From Bacillus alkalicellulosilyticus (GTDB lineage: Bacteria; Bacillota; Bacilli; Bacillales; Bacillaceae_F): a stretch of DNA of 64,000 bases. The notes below the pieces were generated by a model. It ran no database searches. It saw only the letters and a list, made by a program, of their open reading frames with translations, and was not told where the DNA came from. The stretch spans positions 1,361,210 to 1,425,209 of the forward strand of contig NZ_KV917381.1 of NCBI RefSeq assembly GCF_002019795.1. Direction: 5' to 3'. Shown piece after piece: positions 27,424 through 36,489 of the stretch (position 1 is the stretch's first letter; each line of letters starts with the position of its first letter). Made by a program: the position numbers and the translations under genes.

Positions 27424-28539
27424 ATGAGTAAACGAGATTACTATGATGTACTCGGAGTAGATAAAAGCTCAGGAGTCGACGAGATAAAAAAAGCCTACCG
27501 AAAATTGGCGAGACAATATCACCCAGACGTGAATAAGGCTCCAGATGCGACAGATAAATTTAAAGAAGTAAAAGAAGCCTATGACGTACTGAGTGATCCA
27601 CAGAAGAAAACGCACTATGATCAATTTGGTCACACTGACCCAAATCAAGGATTTGGTGGCGGTGGTGGAGGAGACTTTGGTGGCTTTAGTGATATTTTTG
27701 ACATGTTCTTTGGTGGTGGCGGTGGTCGAAGAAACCCGAATGCCCCAAGACAAGGAGCAGACCTTCAATATACGATGACGGTTGAATTCAAGGAGGCTGT
27801 CTTCGGAAAAGAAACAGAAATCGAGATTCCAAGAGATGAAGAATGTACGACATGTGATGGGTCAGGTGCGAAGCCGGGGACAAAACCAGAAACCTGTTCT
27901 CATTGTGGTGGTTCAGGCCAACTAAATGTAGAACAAAATACAGCTTTCGGACGCATCGTAAATCGTCGTGTATGTCATCATTGTAGTGGAACAGGGAAAT
28001 TCATTAAAGATAAATGTCGCACGTGCGGTGGAGAAGGAACCGTTCGTAAGCGTAAAAAGATAAAAGTTAGAGTTCCTGCCGGAATTGATCATGGTCAACA
28101 AATTAGAATTACTGGCCAAGGGGAGCCAGGAGCAAATGGTGGGCCTCCTGGAGATTTATATGTTGTTTTCAACGTAAAACCTCATGAGTTTTTCGAACGT
28201 GATGGTGATGATGTTTTCTGCGAAATGCCGTTAACATTTGTTCAAGTCGCCTTAGGTGATGAAATTGAAGTACCTACCCTAGAAGGCAAAATCAAGTTAA
28301 AAGTTCCAGCTGGGACACAAACAGGAACAAGCTTCCGCTTACGTGGAAAAGGAGTTCCGAATGTACGTGGTAGAGGTCAAGGGGACCAGCACGTAAAAGT
28401 ACGAGTGATTACGCCTCGTAATCTAACTGATAAACAAAAAGAGTTAATTCGTGAATTCGGTATGGAATCAGGAAATCAAGCCGTTGATGAGCAAAATGAA
28501 AATTTCTTTGCTAAAGTAAAGCGAGCATTTAAAGGGTAA
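27424..28539 (+). CDS. dnaJ: Co-chaperone DnaJ (Hsp40)
   Basis: The 371-residue type I J-protein stimulates the DnaK ATPase. It has a J domain with His-33-Pro-Asp-35, a Gly/Phe-rich linker (about 74-105), four CxxCxGxG zinc motifs (beginning CTTCDGSG and CSHCGGSG) and a C-terminal substrate-binding domain. The ATG at 27424 is preferred to a GTG three codons upstream within GGGAGTGGATAGG. It is 335 nt from dnaK, much farther than in B. subtilis, because of an intervening terminator and repeat. A weak promoter (TTGCTT, 18 nt, TAAGAT) may serve it. Confidence 0.98.
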   Translation: MSKRDYYDVLGVDKSSGVDEIKKAYRKLARQYHPDVNKAPDATDKFKEVKEAYDVLSDPQKKTHYDQFGHTDPNQGFGGGGGGDFGGFSDIFDMFFGGGGGRRNPNAPRQGADLQYTMTVEFKEAVFGKETEIEIPRDEECTTCDGSGAKPGTKPETCSHCGGSGQLNVEQNTAFGRIVNRRVCHHCSGTGKFIKDKCRTCGGEGTVRKRKKIKVRVPAGIDHGQQIRITGQGEPGANGGPPGDLYVVFNVKPHEFFERDGDDVFCEMPLTFVQVALGDEIEVPTLEGKIKLKVPAGTQTGTSFRLRGKGVPNVRGRGQGDQHVKVRVITPRNLTDKQKELIREFGMESGNQAVDEQNENFFAKVKRAFKG

Positions 28540-28566
28540 TATTATAGAAAATAGGGGTTGGTAGAT

Positions 28567-29505
28567 TTGAAATGGTCTGAATTTAGTATTCACACAACAC
28601 AGGAAGCGGTTGAACCAGTTTGTCATATTCTACATGAGGCTGGTGCGGCTGGCGTTGTGATTGAAGATCCTCATGACTTAATAAAGGAATGGGGAGTAGA
28701 TCTCGGAGAAATCTACCAGCTTTCCCCTGATGATTATCCTGAAGAAGGAGTCATTGTGAAAGCTTATTTTCCAGTGAATGATGCATTAGCCGCTTTAATT
28801 GAAGAAATGAAAGCGTCAATTACAGCTTTGGGTGATCTAGATATCGAACTTGGACACAATAAAGTACTTGTTCATGAAGTAGCAGAGGAAGAGTGGGCGA
28901 CCGCTTGGAAAAAGTATTATAAGCCTGTTAGGGTTTCCAATACAATTACGATAAGTCCAACTTGGGAAGAGTACACGCCTTCAAGTGAGGATGAGTGCGT
29001 CATTGAACTCGACCCAGGAATGGCTTTTGGAACAGGGACACATCCTACTACCGTTTTATGCATACAAGCGATTGAAAAAATGATTACACCAGGAGACTCA
29101 GCTATTGATGTGGGAACGGGCTCAGGAGTGTTAAGTATCGCTGCGGCAAAACTTGGTGCAAAAGATGTACTAGCACTTGATCTCGATGAAGTTGCTGTTG
29201 AAAGTGCCAAAATCAACACAGAATTAAATAAAGTAGACCGGCAAGTGACAGTAAAGCAAAATAACTTGCTAGAAGGAATTGATGGCGAGTATGATTTCAT
29301 CGTTGCAAATATTTTAGCTGAAATTATCGTACGTTTTGTCCAAGATGCGGCAAGGGTACTTAAACCAAATGGAGTGTTTATCACGTCCGGAATTATTAGT
29401 CGGAAAAAAGACGAAGTAAAAGATAGTTTGCTATCCCACGGTTTTACAATTGAGGAAATAGTTGAAATGGAAGATTGGGTAGCGATTATTGCGAAAAAGG
29501 CGTAA
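28567..29505 (+). CDS. prmA: Ribosomal protein L11 methyltransferase
   Basis: PrmA trimethylates ribosomal protein L11. The 312-residue protein contains an N-terminal L11-binding domain, the linker [12 protein letters not shown], and a SAM-binding domain with [14 protein letters not shown] and [13 protein letters not shown]. The TTG at 28567 ([10 protein letters not shown]) matches the B. subtilis N-terminus; an in-frame TTG three codons earlier lies within the purine-rich site. It forms an operon with dnaJ, rsmE and mtaB. Confidence 0.96.
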   Translation: MKWSEFSIHTTQEAVEPVCHILHEAGAAGVVIEDPHDLIKEWGVDLGEIYQLSPDDYPEEGVIVKAYFPVNDALAALIEEMKASITALGDLDIELGHNKVLVHEVAEEEWATAWKKYYKPVRVSNTITISPTWEEYTPSSEDECVIELDPGMAFGTGTHPTTVLCIQAIEKMITPGDSAIDVGTGSGVLSIAAAKLGAKDVLALDLDEVAVESAKINTELNKVDRQVTVKQNNLLEGIDGEYDFIVANILAEIIVRFVQDAARVLKPNGVFITSGIISRKKDEVKDSLLSHGFTIEEIVEMEDWVAIIAKKA

Positions 29506-29529
29506 AATAAGAATGTTGTAGGTGAGTTT

Positions 29530-30273
29530 ATGCAACGGTATTTTGTAGACAAGATGACCGAAAAAGAAGTAATCATCGTTGGTGATGATGTTAAGCATAT
29601 TAGTCGTGTGATGAGGATGTCGATTGGCGACCAAATGATATGCAGTAACAATAAGGATAGAGTATGCCGTTGTGAAATAACCGATATAAATCAAGACACA
29701 GTTAAGGCAGTTATTGTTGAAGAACTGTCTAGTACTAGCGAAATGCCGATTGAAGTACTGATCGTACAAGGGCTTCCTAAAGGGGACAAACTAGATTTAA
29801 TCATCCAAAAAGGAACAGAGCTCGGTGCAACTTCTTTTATTCCTTTTCAAGCGGAACGTTCTATTGTGAAATGGGATCAAAAAAAGCAAGCCAAAAAGAT
29901 AGAACGACTAGAAAAAATTGCGAAGGAAGCCGCCGAACAATCACACCGCTCCATTATTCCGCAAGTTCATTCATCACTTTCTCTTGGAGAAATGATTGAT
30001 AAAGTAAAGAATGTTACGTGTAAGATTGTTGCCTATGAGGAAGAAGCGAAGCATCAAGGAAAGAGCCGCCTACATGAAGCTTTTGAAACAATGAAAGCTG
30101 GGGATTCTGTCGTTGTTGTCATAGGTCCTGAAGGTGGATTAAGTGAAAAAGAAATCAATAAACTTAAAGATGCAGGATTTATTTGCTGTAGCTTAGGGCC
30201 CCGTATTTTACGTACGGAAACGGCTCCTTTTTATGTGCTTTCGGCATTATCCTATCATTTTGAAATTATGTGA
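29530..30273 (+). CDS. rsmE: 16S rRNA (uracil-1498-N3)-methyltransferase
   Basis: RsmE methylates U1498 of 16S rRNA. The 247-residue SPOUT-family protein has an N-terminal PUA-like domain starting MQRYFV and a knotted C-terminal domain with IGPEGGLSEKEI and LGPRILRTETAP, both diagnostic. The ATG follows GTAGGTGAGTTT. It lies 24 nt after prmA and 11 nt before mtaB. Confidence 0.97.
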   Translation: MQRYFVDKMTEKEVIIVGDDVKHISRVMRMSIGDQMICSNNKDRVCRCEITDINQDTVKAVIVEELSSTSEMPIEVLIVQGLPKGDKLDLIIQKGTELGATSFIPFQAERSIVKWDQKKQAKKIERLEKIAKEAAEQSHRSIIPQVHSSLSLGEMIDKVKNVTCKIVAYEEEAKHQGKSRLHEAFETMKAGDSVVVVIGPEGGLSEKEINKLKDAGFICCSLGPRILRTETAPFYVLSALSYHFEIM

Positions 30274-30284
30274 GGTGAAACTAA

Positions 30285-31628
30285 ATGCCATCAGTAGCAT
30301 TTCAAACATTAGGTTGCAAAGTGAACCATTATGAAACAGAAGCCATTTGGCAGCTCTTTAAATCAGAAGGCTATGATAAAGTAGAATTCGAAAAAGCAGC
30401 TGATGTTTATGTGATAAATACATGTACGGTAACGAATACAGGTGATAAAAAAAGCCGTCAAGTTATTCGACGAGCAATCCGTAAAAATCCCGATGCAGTC
30501 ATTTGTGTGACGGGATGTTACGCTCAAACCTCTCCTGCCGAAATTATGGCTATACCGGGTGTTGATATTGTCGTTGGAACACAAGATAGAACGAAGATGC
30601 TCACGTACATTGAACAATTTAAAGAAGAAAGACAACCAATAAATGGTGTCTCAAATATCATGAAGGCCCGAGTATATGAAGAACTTGATGTACCTGCTTT
30701 TACGGACCGTACAAGAGCCTCGTTAAAAATTCAAGAAGGTTGCAATAACTTCTGTACATTCTGCATTATCCCTTGGGCTCGTGGTTTAATGCGTTCCCGT
30801 GACCCTCAAGATGTCATCAAGCAAGCCCATCAGCTTGTAGAGGCTGGCTATAAAGAGATTGTCCTCACGGGAATTCATACCGGTGGATACGGTGAGGACC
30901 TTAAAGAATATAGTCTAGCAAAATTGTTGTTAGATTTAGAGCAAGTCGAAGGATTAAAACGTATTCGAATCTCCTCTATAGAGGCTAGTCAAATTACAGA
31001 CGAGGTTATTGATGTGATTGACCGTTCCCAAAAGGTGGTTCGTCATCTGCACATTCCTCTTCAATCGGGCTCTGATAGTGTCTTAAAGCGCATGCGTAGA
31101 AAATACACGATGGATTTTTTTGCAGAACGTCTAGAACGTCTAAAAGAAGTGTTGCCTGGGTTAGCGGTAACATCAGACGTTATCGTTGGTTTTCCAGGTG
31201 AAACTGCAGAAGAGTTTCAGGAGACGTTTGACTTTATTGCAAAACATAAATTTTCCGAGCTACACGTATTTCCGTATTCAAAGAGAACAGGAACTCCTGC
31301 AGCTAGAATGGAAGACCAAGTTGATGAAGAAGTTAAAAATGAGCGAGTTCATCGCTTAATTGAACTTTCTAACCAGCTTGCCAAAGAGTATGCTTCTCAG
31401 TTTGAAGGAGAAGTATTAGAGGTTATTCCTGAAGAAATGGATAAAGAAGATACAAGTGGAGCTTTCTTTATTGGGTACTCTGATAATTACTTGAAAGTAA
31501 AGTTTCCAGCTACTGAAGACATGATTGGAAAAATAGTAAAAGTAAAAATTAATAAAGCAGGCTACCCATATAACATAGGAGAGTTTGTCCGAGTACTTGA
31601 AGAAAAAGAAATAGAAGCTGTTTCATAA
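30285..31628 (+). CDS. mtaB: tRNA (t6A37)-methylthiotransferase MtaB
   Basis: MtaB converts t6A37 to ms2t6A in tRNAs reading ANN codons. The 447-residue protein has an N-terminal MTTase domain with cluster cysteines Cys-11 (LGCKVN), Cys-47 (NTCTVTN) and Cys-78 (GCYAQ), a radical-SAM motif Cys-153/157/160 (CNNFCTFC), and a C-terminal TRAM-like region. The ATG follows GTGAGGTGAAACTAA. It is the last gene of the dnaJ cluster. Confidence 0.97.
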   Translation: MPSVAFQTLGCKVNHYETEAIWQLFKSEGYDKVEFEKAADVYVINTCTVTNTGDKKSRQVIRRAIRKNPDAVICVTGCYAQTSPAEIMAIPGVDIVVGTQDRTKMLTYIEQFKEERQPINGVSNIMKARVYEELDVPAFTDRTRASLKIQEGCNNFCTFCIIPWARGLMRSRDPQDVIKQAHQLVEAGYKEIVLTGIHTGGYGEDLKEYSLAKLLLDLEQVEGLKRIRISSIEASQITDEVIDVIDRSQKVVRHLHIPLQSGSDSVLKRMRRKYTMDFFAERLERLKEVLPGLAVTSDVIVGFPGETAEEFQETFDFIAKHKFSELHVFPYSKRTGTPAARMEDQVDEEVKNERVHRLIELSNQLAKEYASQFEGEVLEVIPEEMDKEDTSGAFFIGYSDNYLKVKFPATEDMIGKIVKVKINKAGYPYNIGEFVRVLEEKEIEAVS

Positions 31629-31632
31629 CGTA

Positions 31633-31678
31633 CAGAAGTTGTTCAAGAGGTGATGCCTTGTGAGCAACTTCTTTTTTG
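31633..31678 (+). terminator. Terminator of mtaB
   Basis: AGAAGTTG with adjoining TTC pairs with GAG and CAACTTCT across a long loop, followed by T6. Confidence 0.75.
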
Positions 31679-31707
31679 TGGCTTGAAAAAGTAAACGTTA
31701 CTCTTAC

Positions 31708-31831
31708 GGACACAGGAGCCCTTATTATTAAAAAAAGACCAGATTTTCACTAGTTTTTACAAAAATAAGGTCTCTGGTGTCGATACATCTTTAAAAGCGG
31801 AAAAAAACGTAAAATAAGGGCTCTCATGTCC
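31708..31831. repeat. Three copies of a GGACA..AGCCCTTATT motif before deoC
   Basis: GGACACAGGAGCCCTTATT (31708-31726) occurs in opposite orientation twice downstream, as AATAAGGTCTCTGGTGTCG (31764-31782, about 15 of 19 matching) and AATAAGGGCTCTCATGTCC (31813-31831, 16 of 19). The first and third can pair into a long imperfect stem; the second competes. This occupies much of the 317-nt gap between mtaB and deoC. Confidence 0.6.
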
Positions 31832-31945
31832 TTTAGGAAATTGTATCTCAAAACTACATTTCTTATTTTTTCTTACAACAACATTATGGTACTATTGAAA
31901 GGATTCAAGATACATATTATAACCAAATTCACTAGGAGTGATAAG

Positions 31946-32614
31946 ATGAATAACCTTGCACAGACCATTGATCATACGTTACTAAAGGCAGATGCTACAC
32001 AGGATGAAATTATTAAATTAGCGAATGAGGCAAAAGAATATCAATTTGCTTCAGTTTGCGTGAACCCTACTTGGGTTGCGACAGCTTACGATATATTAAA
32101 AGACACACAGGTCAAAGTATGTACCGTGATTGGATTCCCGCTGGGGGCAACACTGCCAGCTGTAAAAGCGTTTGAGACAGAAAAAGCGATTGAAGCGGGA
32201 GCAACAGAAGTGGACATGGTAATTAACATCGGTGCATTAAAAGATGGAAATAACCAATTAGTTGAAGAAGACATTCGAGCCGTTGTTGAAGCTGCGAAAG
32301 GTAAGGCAATTACAAAAGTGATTATTGAAACAGCCTTGTTAACAAACGAAGAAAAGGTTAGAGCATGCCAATTGGCCAAAAAAGCTGGCACTGATTTCGT
32401 GAAGACTTCTACTGGATTCTCAACAGGAGGAGCTACGATTGGTGACATCGCCCTTATGCGTGAAGAAGTAGGCCCAACACTAGGAGTAAAAGCTTCGGGT
32501 GGAGTACGTGACCGTGAAACGGCACTTGCGATGATTGAAGCAGGAGCTACAAGAATAGGAGCTAGTGCTGGCATATCGATTGTCAAAGGTGAAGTAGGAC
32601 AAACTGACTATTAA
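31946..32614 (+). CDS. deoC: Deoxyribose-phosphate aldolase
   Basis: DeoC cleaves 2-deoxyribose-5-phosphate to glyceraldehyde-3-phosphate and acetaldehyde in deoxynucleoside catabolism. The 222-residue protein has the Schiff-base lysine Lys-153 in [14 protein letters not shown], Lys-182 in VKASGGVR, and the EVDMVINIG strand. I start at the ATG at 31946 after AGGAGTGATAAG, which gives the usual family length; longer in-frame starts have no ribosome site. In B. subtilis deoC lies elsewhere, so its place here is lineage-specific. Confidence 0.96.
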   Translation: MNNLAQTIDHTLLKADATQDEIIKLANEAKEYQFASVCVNPTWVATAYDILKDTQVKVCTVIGFPLGATLPAVKAFETEKAIEAGATEVDMVINIGALKDGNNQLVEEDIRAVVEAAKGKAITKVIIETALLTNEEKVRACQLAKKAGTDFVKTSTGFSTGGATIGDIALMREEVGPTLGVKASGGVRDRETALAMIEAGATRIGASAGISIVKGEVGQTDY

Positions 32615-32665
32615 AAGCTGACATGGGTCAGTTATCGCTGTTTATTAGTGGTAGAAATGTGTTTA

Positions 32666-32836
32666 CGAACGCGTTTAAGAAGGAATTGAAATGGACGCGT
32701 ACGCAAATGAAAATGCGAACACGTTTGAGAAGAAATACGGTGAAGAGGCGTACGTAAATAAAAATACGAACACGATTCAGAAGAAATATGGTGAAAATGA
32801 GTACGTAAACGAAAATACGAACGTGTTTAGCAAAAA
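32666..32836 (+). repeat. 51-bp tandem repeat, three units plus a partial unit
   Basis: Units start with CGAAC at 32666, 32716, 32767 and 32818 (period 50-51 bp). Shared blocks are CGAACACG, AAGAAATA(C/T)GGTGAA, GTACGTAAA and AAAATA. The last unit decays after about 20 nt. A single related unit is at 18406-18456. Confidence 0.85.
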
Positions 32837-33008
32837 AACATTAGACCGTGTTCACAATGAATTATCTTGCAAGGGTGAGTTGGGAATAAACAACGAAAAA
32901 ACAGTCAAGGCCAAAACCCGGCCTTTGGGACACGGCTTCGCACGCTGGCGTGAATTGGAGAAACCCGCTCCAATGTACTCAAAAGCACCATCGGCTTCGC
33001 ACGTGTAA

Positions 33009-33050
33009 CAGAAACAGTCAAGGCCAAAACCCGGCCTTGACTGTTTTCCT
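33009..33050. terminator. Bidirectional terminator facing the transporter gene
   Basis: AAACAGTCAAGGCC (33012-33025) and its perfect complement (33033-33046) with loop AAAACCC and flanking A and T runs. The left arm plus part of the right arm (ACAGTCAAGGCC...CGGCCTT) is duplicated at 32901-32925. Confidence 0.9.
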
Positions 33051-33051
33051 T

Positions 33052-33990
33052 TTATAGCTTTTTTCCTCCGTTGTGGAAGTGAAGGATGAACTTAGAGAAC
33101 CAGTGGACAAATGGCAATATTGCTAATGAAGTAACCACATTAAATATCGTGCTTGCATGGGCTAATTGAAGGTTTGATATGGATGTGAGTTGCATCGCAA
33201 AGTCGCTTAACGCATTAATAAAAGGAATGAACAATAGAACTCCAATGATGTTAATCCAAATGTGTGCAAAGGCGACCATTTTAGCGGCCCGTGTGGAGCC
33301 TATGCTCGCTAAAAATGCAGTAAAGCAAGTACCAATATTCGCTCCAAGCATAATTGCAATTCCTGCAGGTAGACCCAATACATCTTCATTAATAAACCCC
33401 ATCGTAATCGCAGTTGTTGCAGTACTTGATTGGATAATCGCTGTCAAAATGGTGCCTATTCCGATGCCGATAAGACTGTACTCATTTGTTAATAAAAAAT
33501 ATGTATTCGTGAGTGGTAATGTCGATAAAGGGAATGCAAGCTCCTTCAATCCATCCATCGCAATAAAGATACTAGCTAAACCAAAAGAGACACAACCAAG
33601 CGAAAATAGAGTTGTTTTTGGTAGAACAAGTAATGTTACCCCAACGAGTAACAATGGAAGGCTAAGTTGAGATAAATCGAATGAAATGATTTCAAGAGTA
33701 AGACAGGTTCCGATATTCGAACCAAGAATGACGCCGATGGATTGTTTAAAGGTAATTATTCCTGCTGCTACAAAACCAATTGTAATTATCATTACCGCAG
33801 AGCTACTTTGAATGATGGCAGTAATTAACGTACCGACAAGCAATCCTTTAAAAGGAGAGTCTGTCATTTTAACCATCAGTTCTTTAACGCGGTCTCCAGC
33901 AAGATTTTGAAGACCTGTCCTCATGACAGTCATACCGAATAAAAACAATCCTATAAAAACAGAAAATAAAATAAATAATTGTTGGGACAT
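33052..33990 (-). CDS. yqeW: Na/Pi cotransporter family protein (YqeW)
   Basis: The 312-residue polytopic membrane protein has the internal duplication of the Na/phosphate type II cotransporter family, with hallmark motifs IIQSSSAVMIITIGF and IIQSSTATTAITMGF and two GANIGTC/GSNIGTC repeats. It matches B. subtilis YqeW in position and type; phosphate transport is inferred from the family. The ATG at 33990 follows AGAGGTGGTCTC; earlier in-frame starts lack a ribosome site. It is encoded against its neighbours. Confidence 0.9.
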   Translation of the reverse strand: MSQQLFILFSVFIGLFLFGMTVMRTGLQNLAGDRVKELMVKMTDSPFKGLLVGTLITAIIQSSSAVMIITIGFVAAGIITFKQSIGVILGSNIGTCLTLEIISFDLSQLSLPLLLVGVTLLVLPKTTLFSLGCVSFGLASIFIAMDGLKELAFPLSTLPLTNTYFLLTNEYSLIGIGIGTILTAIIQSSTATTAITMGFINEDVLGLPAGIAIMLGANIGTCFTAFLASIGSTRAAKMVAFAHIWINIIGVLLFIPFINALSDFAMQLTSISNLQLAHASTIFNVVTSLAILPFVHWFSKFILHFHNGGKKL

Positions 33991-34126
33991 GAGACCACCT
34001 CTTGTACCATCATATGGACAAGAGCAAATCGCCATGACAAAAAAATGTTGAATGCCATATAATTTCATTTTTTGATTCAAAAACGTAGGAATTCGACAGT
34101 TCTAAACGATTTATTCTCAAATAAAG

Positions 34127-34155
34127 TTGACCTATTAAAATTGTTGTATTATAAT
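34127..34155 (+). promoter_or_regulatory. Sigma-A promoter of rpsU-yqeY
   Basis: TTGACC (34127-34132), 17 nt, TATAAT (34150-34155), 57 nt upstream of rpsU. Confidence 0.85.
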
Positions 34156-34212
34156 CAAACAAGACTTGTTTATAAGTCTTTAGTTGGTTGTTTCGGAGGG
34201 AGGGAAATTGTA

Positions 34213-34386
34213 ATGGCAGAAACTCGTGTTCGCAAAAATGAATCGATTGATGCTGCTCTTCGTCGCTTCAAAAGATCACTTTCTAAAGAAGGAACGTTAG
34301 CTGAAGTGAAAAAGCGTAAGCACTATGAAAAGCCTAGTGTGAAACGTAAGAAAAAATCAGAGGCGGCTAGAAAGCGTAAGTTCTAA
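34213..34386 (+). CDS. rpsU: 30S ribosomal protein S21
   Basis: The 57-residue, strongly basic protein ([16 protein letters not shown] at the start, ending AARKRKF) is S21, which sits near the mRNA exit region of the 30S subunit. The ATG at 34213 follows a very strong ribosome site (GGAGGGAGGG). It is co-transcribed with yqeY 18 nt downstream. Confidence 0.98.
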   Translation: MAETRVRKNESIDAALRRFKRSLSKEGTLAEVKKRKHYEKPSVKRKKKSEAARKRKF

Positions 34387-34404
34387 TTTAGAGAGGTGTT
34401 TCGG

Positions 34405-34848
34405 TTGACTCTTCTTGAAAGATTGACTCAAGATATGAAGGCAGCAATGAAAAATAAAGAAAAACAAAAGCTCTCTGTCATTCGTATGGTTAAATCCTCA
34501 TTGCAATATGAGGAGATTAAACTAGGGCATGAGCTCAGTGAAGATGATGTTCTGACTGTTCTTAATCGTGAATTAAAGCAACGGAAAGATTCCCTCCATG
34601 AGTTTGAAAAAGCCAACCGAGATGATTTAGCTTCTAAATTGCGAGAAGAGATTGAAATACTTGAACAGTACATGCCAGAACAACTATCAGAGGAAGAGCT
34701 CCTTGAAATTGTTAAGGCAACAGTTTCTGAAGTAGGTGCTACTTCAAAAGCCGACTTTGGTAAAGTAATGGGTGCCATTATGCCAAAAGTAAAAGGCAAA
34801 GCTGATGGTAATGTCGTGAATAAGTTTGTTCAACAACAATTATCATAA
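34405..34848 (+). CDS. yqeY: GatB/YqeY domain protein
   Basis: The 147-residue protein matches the YqeY family, with [15 protein letters not shown] at the start and [20 protein letters not shown] near the end. The domain resembles the tail of amidotransferase subunit GatB and may bind tRNA, but the function of free YqeY is unknown. I use the TTG at 34405 with AGAGAGGTG upstream; the GTG at 34396 is part of that site. It is followed by a good terminator. Confidence 0.94.
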   Translation: MTLLERLTQDMKAAMKNKEKQKLSVIRMVKSSLQYEEIKLGHELSEDDVLTVLNRELKQRKDSLHEFEKANRDDLASKLREEIEILEQYMPEQLSEEELLEIVKATVSEVGATSKADFGKVMGAIMPKVKGKADGNVVNKFVQQQLS

Positions 34849-34852
34849 TAAT

Positions 34853-34895
34853 CAAGCGTCCTTGTTTCATGAAAATGAACAAGGGCGCTTTTTAA
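34853..34895 (+). terminator. Terminator of yqeY
   Basis: AAGCG-CCTTGTT pairs with GAACAAGG-CGCTT (one T-G mismatch) and is followed by T5. Confidence 0.85.
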
Positions 34896-34912
34896 TTTTT
34901 ACAAAAAACATA

Positions 34913-34975
34913 TTTACCATAATTAAAGGCATTGGAAAAGTTGGTTTGTACTTTTTAAGTGGCTTCTATATTCAC
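34913..34975 (+). repeat. Degenerate copy of a hairpin repeat also at 58817
   Basis: CATAATTAAAGGCATTGGAA and the following stretch match the element at 58817-58875 at most positions, including the AAGTT...AACTTTTT-type arms, but pairing here is imperfect (ACTTTTTAAGTGGCTT). Confidence 0.55.
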
Positions 34976-35037
34976 TATATGTTTGGTTGACAGACATTAA
35001 TATTCATTTTAATATAGGCTTTCATTTTTTAAAAAAG

Positions 35038-35063
35038 TGAAACCTTGTTATACTAGTAACGTA
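35038..35063 (+). promoter_or_regulatory. Sigma-W promoter of nfeD-floA-yqfB
   Basis: TGAAAC (35038-35043), a 16-nt spacer and CGTA (35060-35063) match the sigma-W consensus. The orthologous yqeZ-yqfA-yqfB operon of B. subtilis is a known sigma-W target. An additional sigma-A-like site, TTGACA (34987-34992) with TAATAT (35010-35015), lies just upstream. Confidence 0.88.
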
Positions 35064-35121
35064 AAGATAGTTATAGCTCTTTTTTTCCTTACTATCATTT
35101 CTACAGAAAGGAGGAAAGTCG

Positions 35122-36462
35122 TTGAAGCCTAAATGGAGATTACTTTTTTTCACAACAACGATTTTACTTGCGATATTATTAATTCCTGTTCAACTATTCG
35201 TACATAGTCAGGCTCAAAATGATACTAATCGTCCCGTTGTCTATTATGTTCCAGTCGAACAGGCCGTTGAACGTGGGTTAGAGGCGTTTATGAGTAGAGC
35301 CTTCACGAGTGCTTTGGAAGAAGGTGCGGATCACATTGTATTAGAAATTGATACCCCAGGGGGAGCGGTTGAGGCTGCAGGTAATATCGCCAGACTCTTA
35401 CGACAAACTGAAATCCCTGTAACTGCTTATGTTGTAAAGGAAGCGATATCTGCAGGAGCGTATATTTCATTAAACGCAGATTATATTATCATGGCTCCGG
35501 GTTCAACAATGGGGGCAGCTGGTGTTATTGATGGTGCAGGTAATGCGGCAGAGGAAAAAACACAATCCTATTGGTTGGCCGAAATGTCAGAATCAGCCAA
35601 GTTAAATGATAGGGACCCAATCTATGCTTTAGCAATGGCTGATAATTCAATTTCATTACCAGAGTACAATGCACCTGAAGGTAGATTTCTGACTCTAGGC
35701 GCAACAGATGCTTTAGAAGTAGGGTATGCTGAAGCTATTGCGAGTAGCCGAGCAGAATTACTTCAGTTCCACGGCTTGGAAAATGCAATTGAAAAAGAAT
35801 TTGAGATAAGTTTTGCAGAACAAGTTGCACGATTTGTGACGCATCCTATTGTTATCCCGATTTTATTATCTATTGGAAGTTTAGGGTTAGTGTTAGAATT
35901 GTATTCGCCAGGGTTTGGTATTCCGGGGATTATGGGTTTAAGTGCACTTCTTTTGTTCTTCTTTGGTCACCTATTTGCAGGGTTCGCTGGTTGGGAATCA
36001 ATTTTGTTGTTTGGGGTAGGTATTCTCTTAATACTTATCGAAATATTTGTACCGGGTTTCGGTATATTCGGTGTATTAGGAATAGGTTCAATCATTGCAA
36101 GTATGGTGTTAGCCTCATTTTCAACGGTCAATATACTAATATCTATATTAATAGCGATTATTGTGTCTGCTATTGCCTCGGTACTGGTGTTTAAATACTT
36201 TGGGAACCGTGGACCGATGAAGAGGTTAGTGTTGGCTGGTGCAACGACAACTGAAGAGGGCTATATATCAAATGTAACACGTAAAGAGCTTATTGGAGCA
36301 ATTGGAGAAACCTTAACTCCGCTTCGACCTTCTGGTTCAGCTGTTTTTGAGCATGAACGTCTTGACGTTGTCTCTGAGGGAGGATATATTGAACAGGGAA
36401 GGAAAATTGAGGTTATTTATACTTCAGGTTCTCGTATTGTAGTACGTGAAGTAAAAGACTAA
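35122..36462 (+). CDS. yqeZ: NfeD family membrane protease-like protein (YqeZ)
   Basis: The 446-residue protein has an N-terminal signal anchor (about 6-27), a ClpP-like serine-protease domain with EIDTPGGAVEAA, EAISAGAYIS and GSTMGAAGVI, several membrane helices (about 235-360) and a C-terminal NfeD OB-fold. Such proteins are encoded with flotillins and work in membrane microdomain organisation and envelope stress. It starts with TTG after GGAGG at a 7-nt spacing. It lies 27 nt before floA. Confidence 0.93.
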   Translation: MKPKWRLLFFTTTILLAILLIPVQLFVHSQAQNDTNRPVVYYVPVEQAVERGLEAFMSRAFTSALEEGADHIVLEIDTPGGAVEAAGNIARLLRQTEIPVTAYVVKEAISAGAYISLNADYIIMAPGSTMGAAGVIDGAGNAAEEKTQSYWLAEMSESAKLNDRDPIYALAMADNSISLPEYNAPEGRFLTLGATDALEVGYAEAIASSRAELLQFHGLENAIEKEFEISFAEQVARFVTHPIVIPILLSIGSLGLVLELYSPGFGIPGIMGLSALLLFFFGHLFAGFAGWESILLFGVGILLILIEIFVPGFGIFGVLGIGSIIASMVLASFSTVNILISILIAIIVSAIASVLVFKYFGNRGPMKRLVLAGATTTEEGYISNVTRKELIGAIGETLTPLRPSGSAVFEHERLDVVSEGGYIEQGRKIEVIYTSGSRIVVREVKD

Positions 36463-36489
36463 GTTTTTTAAATATGAGGAGGTAGTGTT

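Larger units (their letters stand above)
32615..33051. other. Repeat-rich intergenic region between deoC and the transporter
   Basis: This 437-nt gap holds the 51-bp tandem repeats (32666-32836), a duplicated terminator sequence (32899 and 33009) and, between the duplicates, a segment with GGCTTCGC on both sides (32933 and 32993) and a perfect ATTGGAG/CTCCAAT hairpin. A 105-codon frame spans it (32691-33008), but its protein sequence simply mirrors the DNA repeats and I do not call it a gene. Confidence 0.6.

Noticed and set aside
28917-29651. A 244-codon minus-strand frame across prmA and rsmE
   Set aside because: Antisense to two conserved genes with no start signal; serine- and isoleucine-rich shadow.
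32691-33008. A 105-codon frame with YVNENTN-like repeats and an upstream AAGGA
   Set aside because: The amino acid repeat is just the 51-bp DNA repeat translated, the first unit period is 50 so the frame is not kept, and the C-terminal part runs through hairpins and a duplicated terminator.
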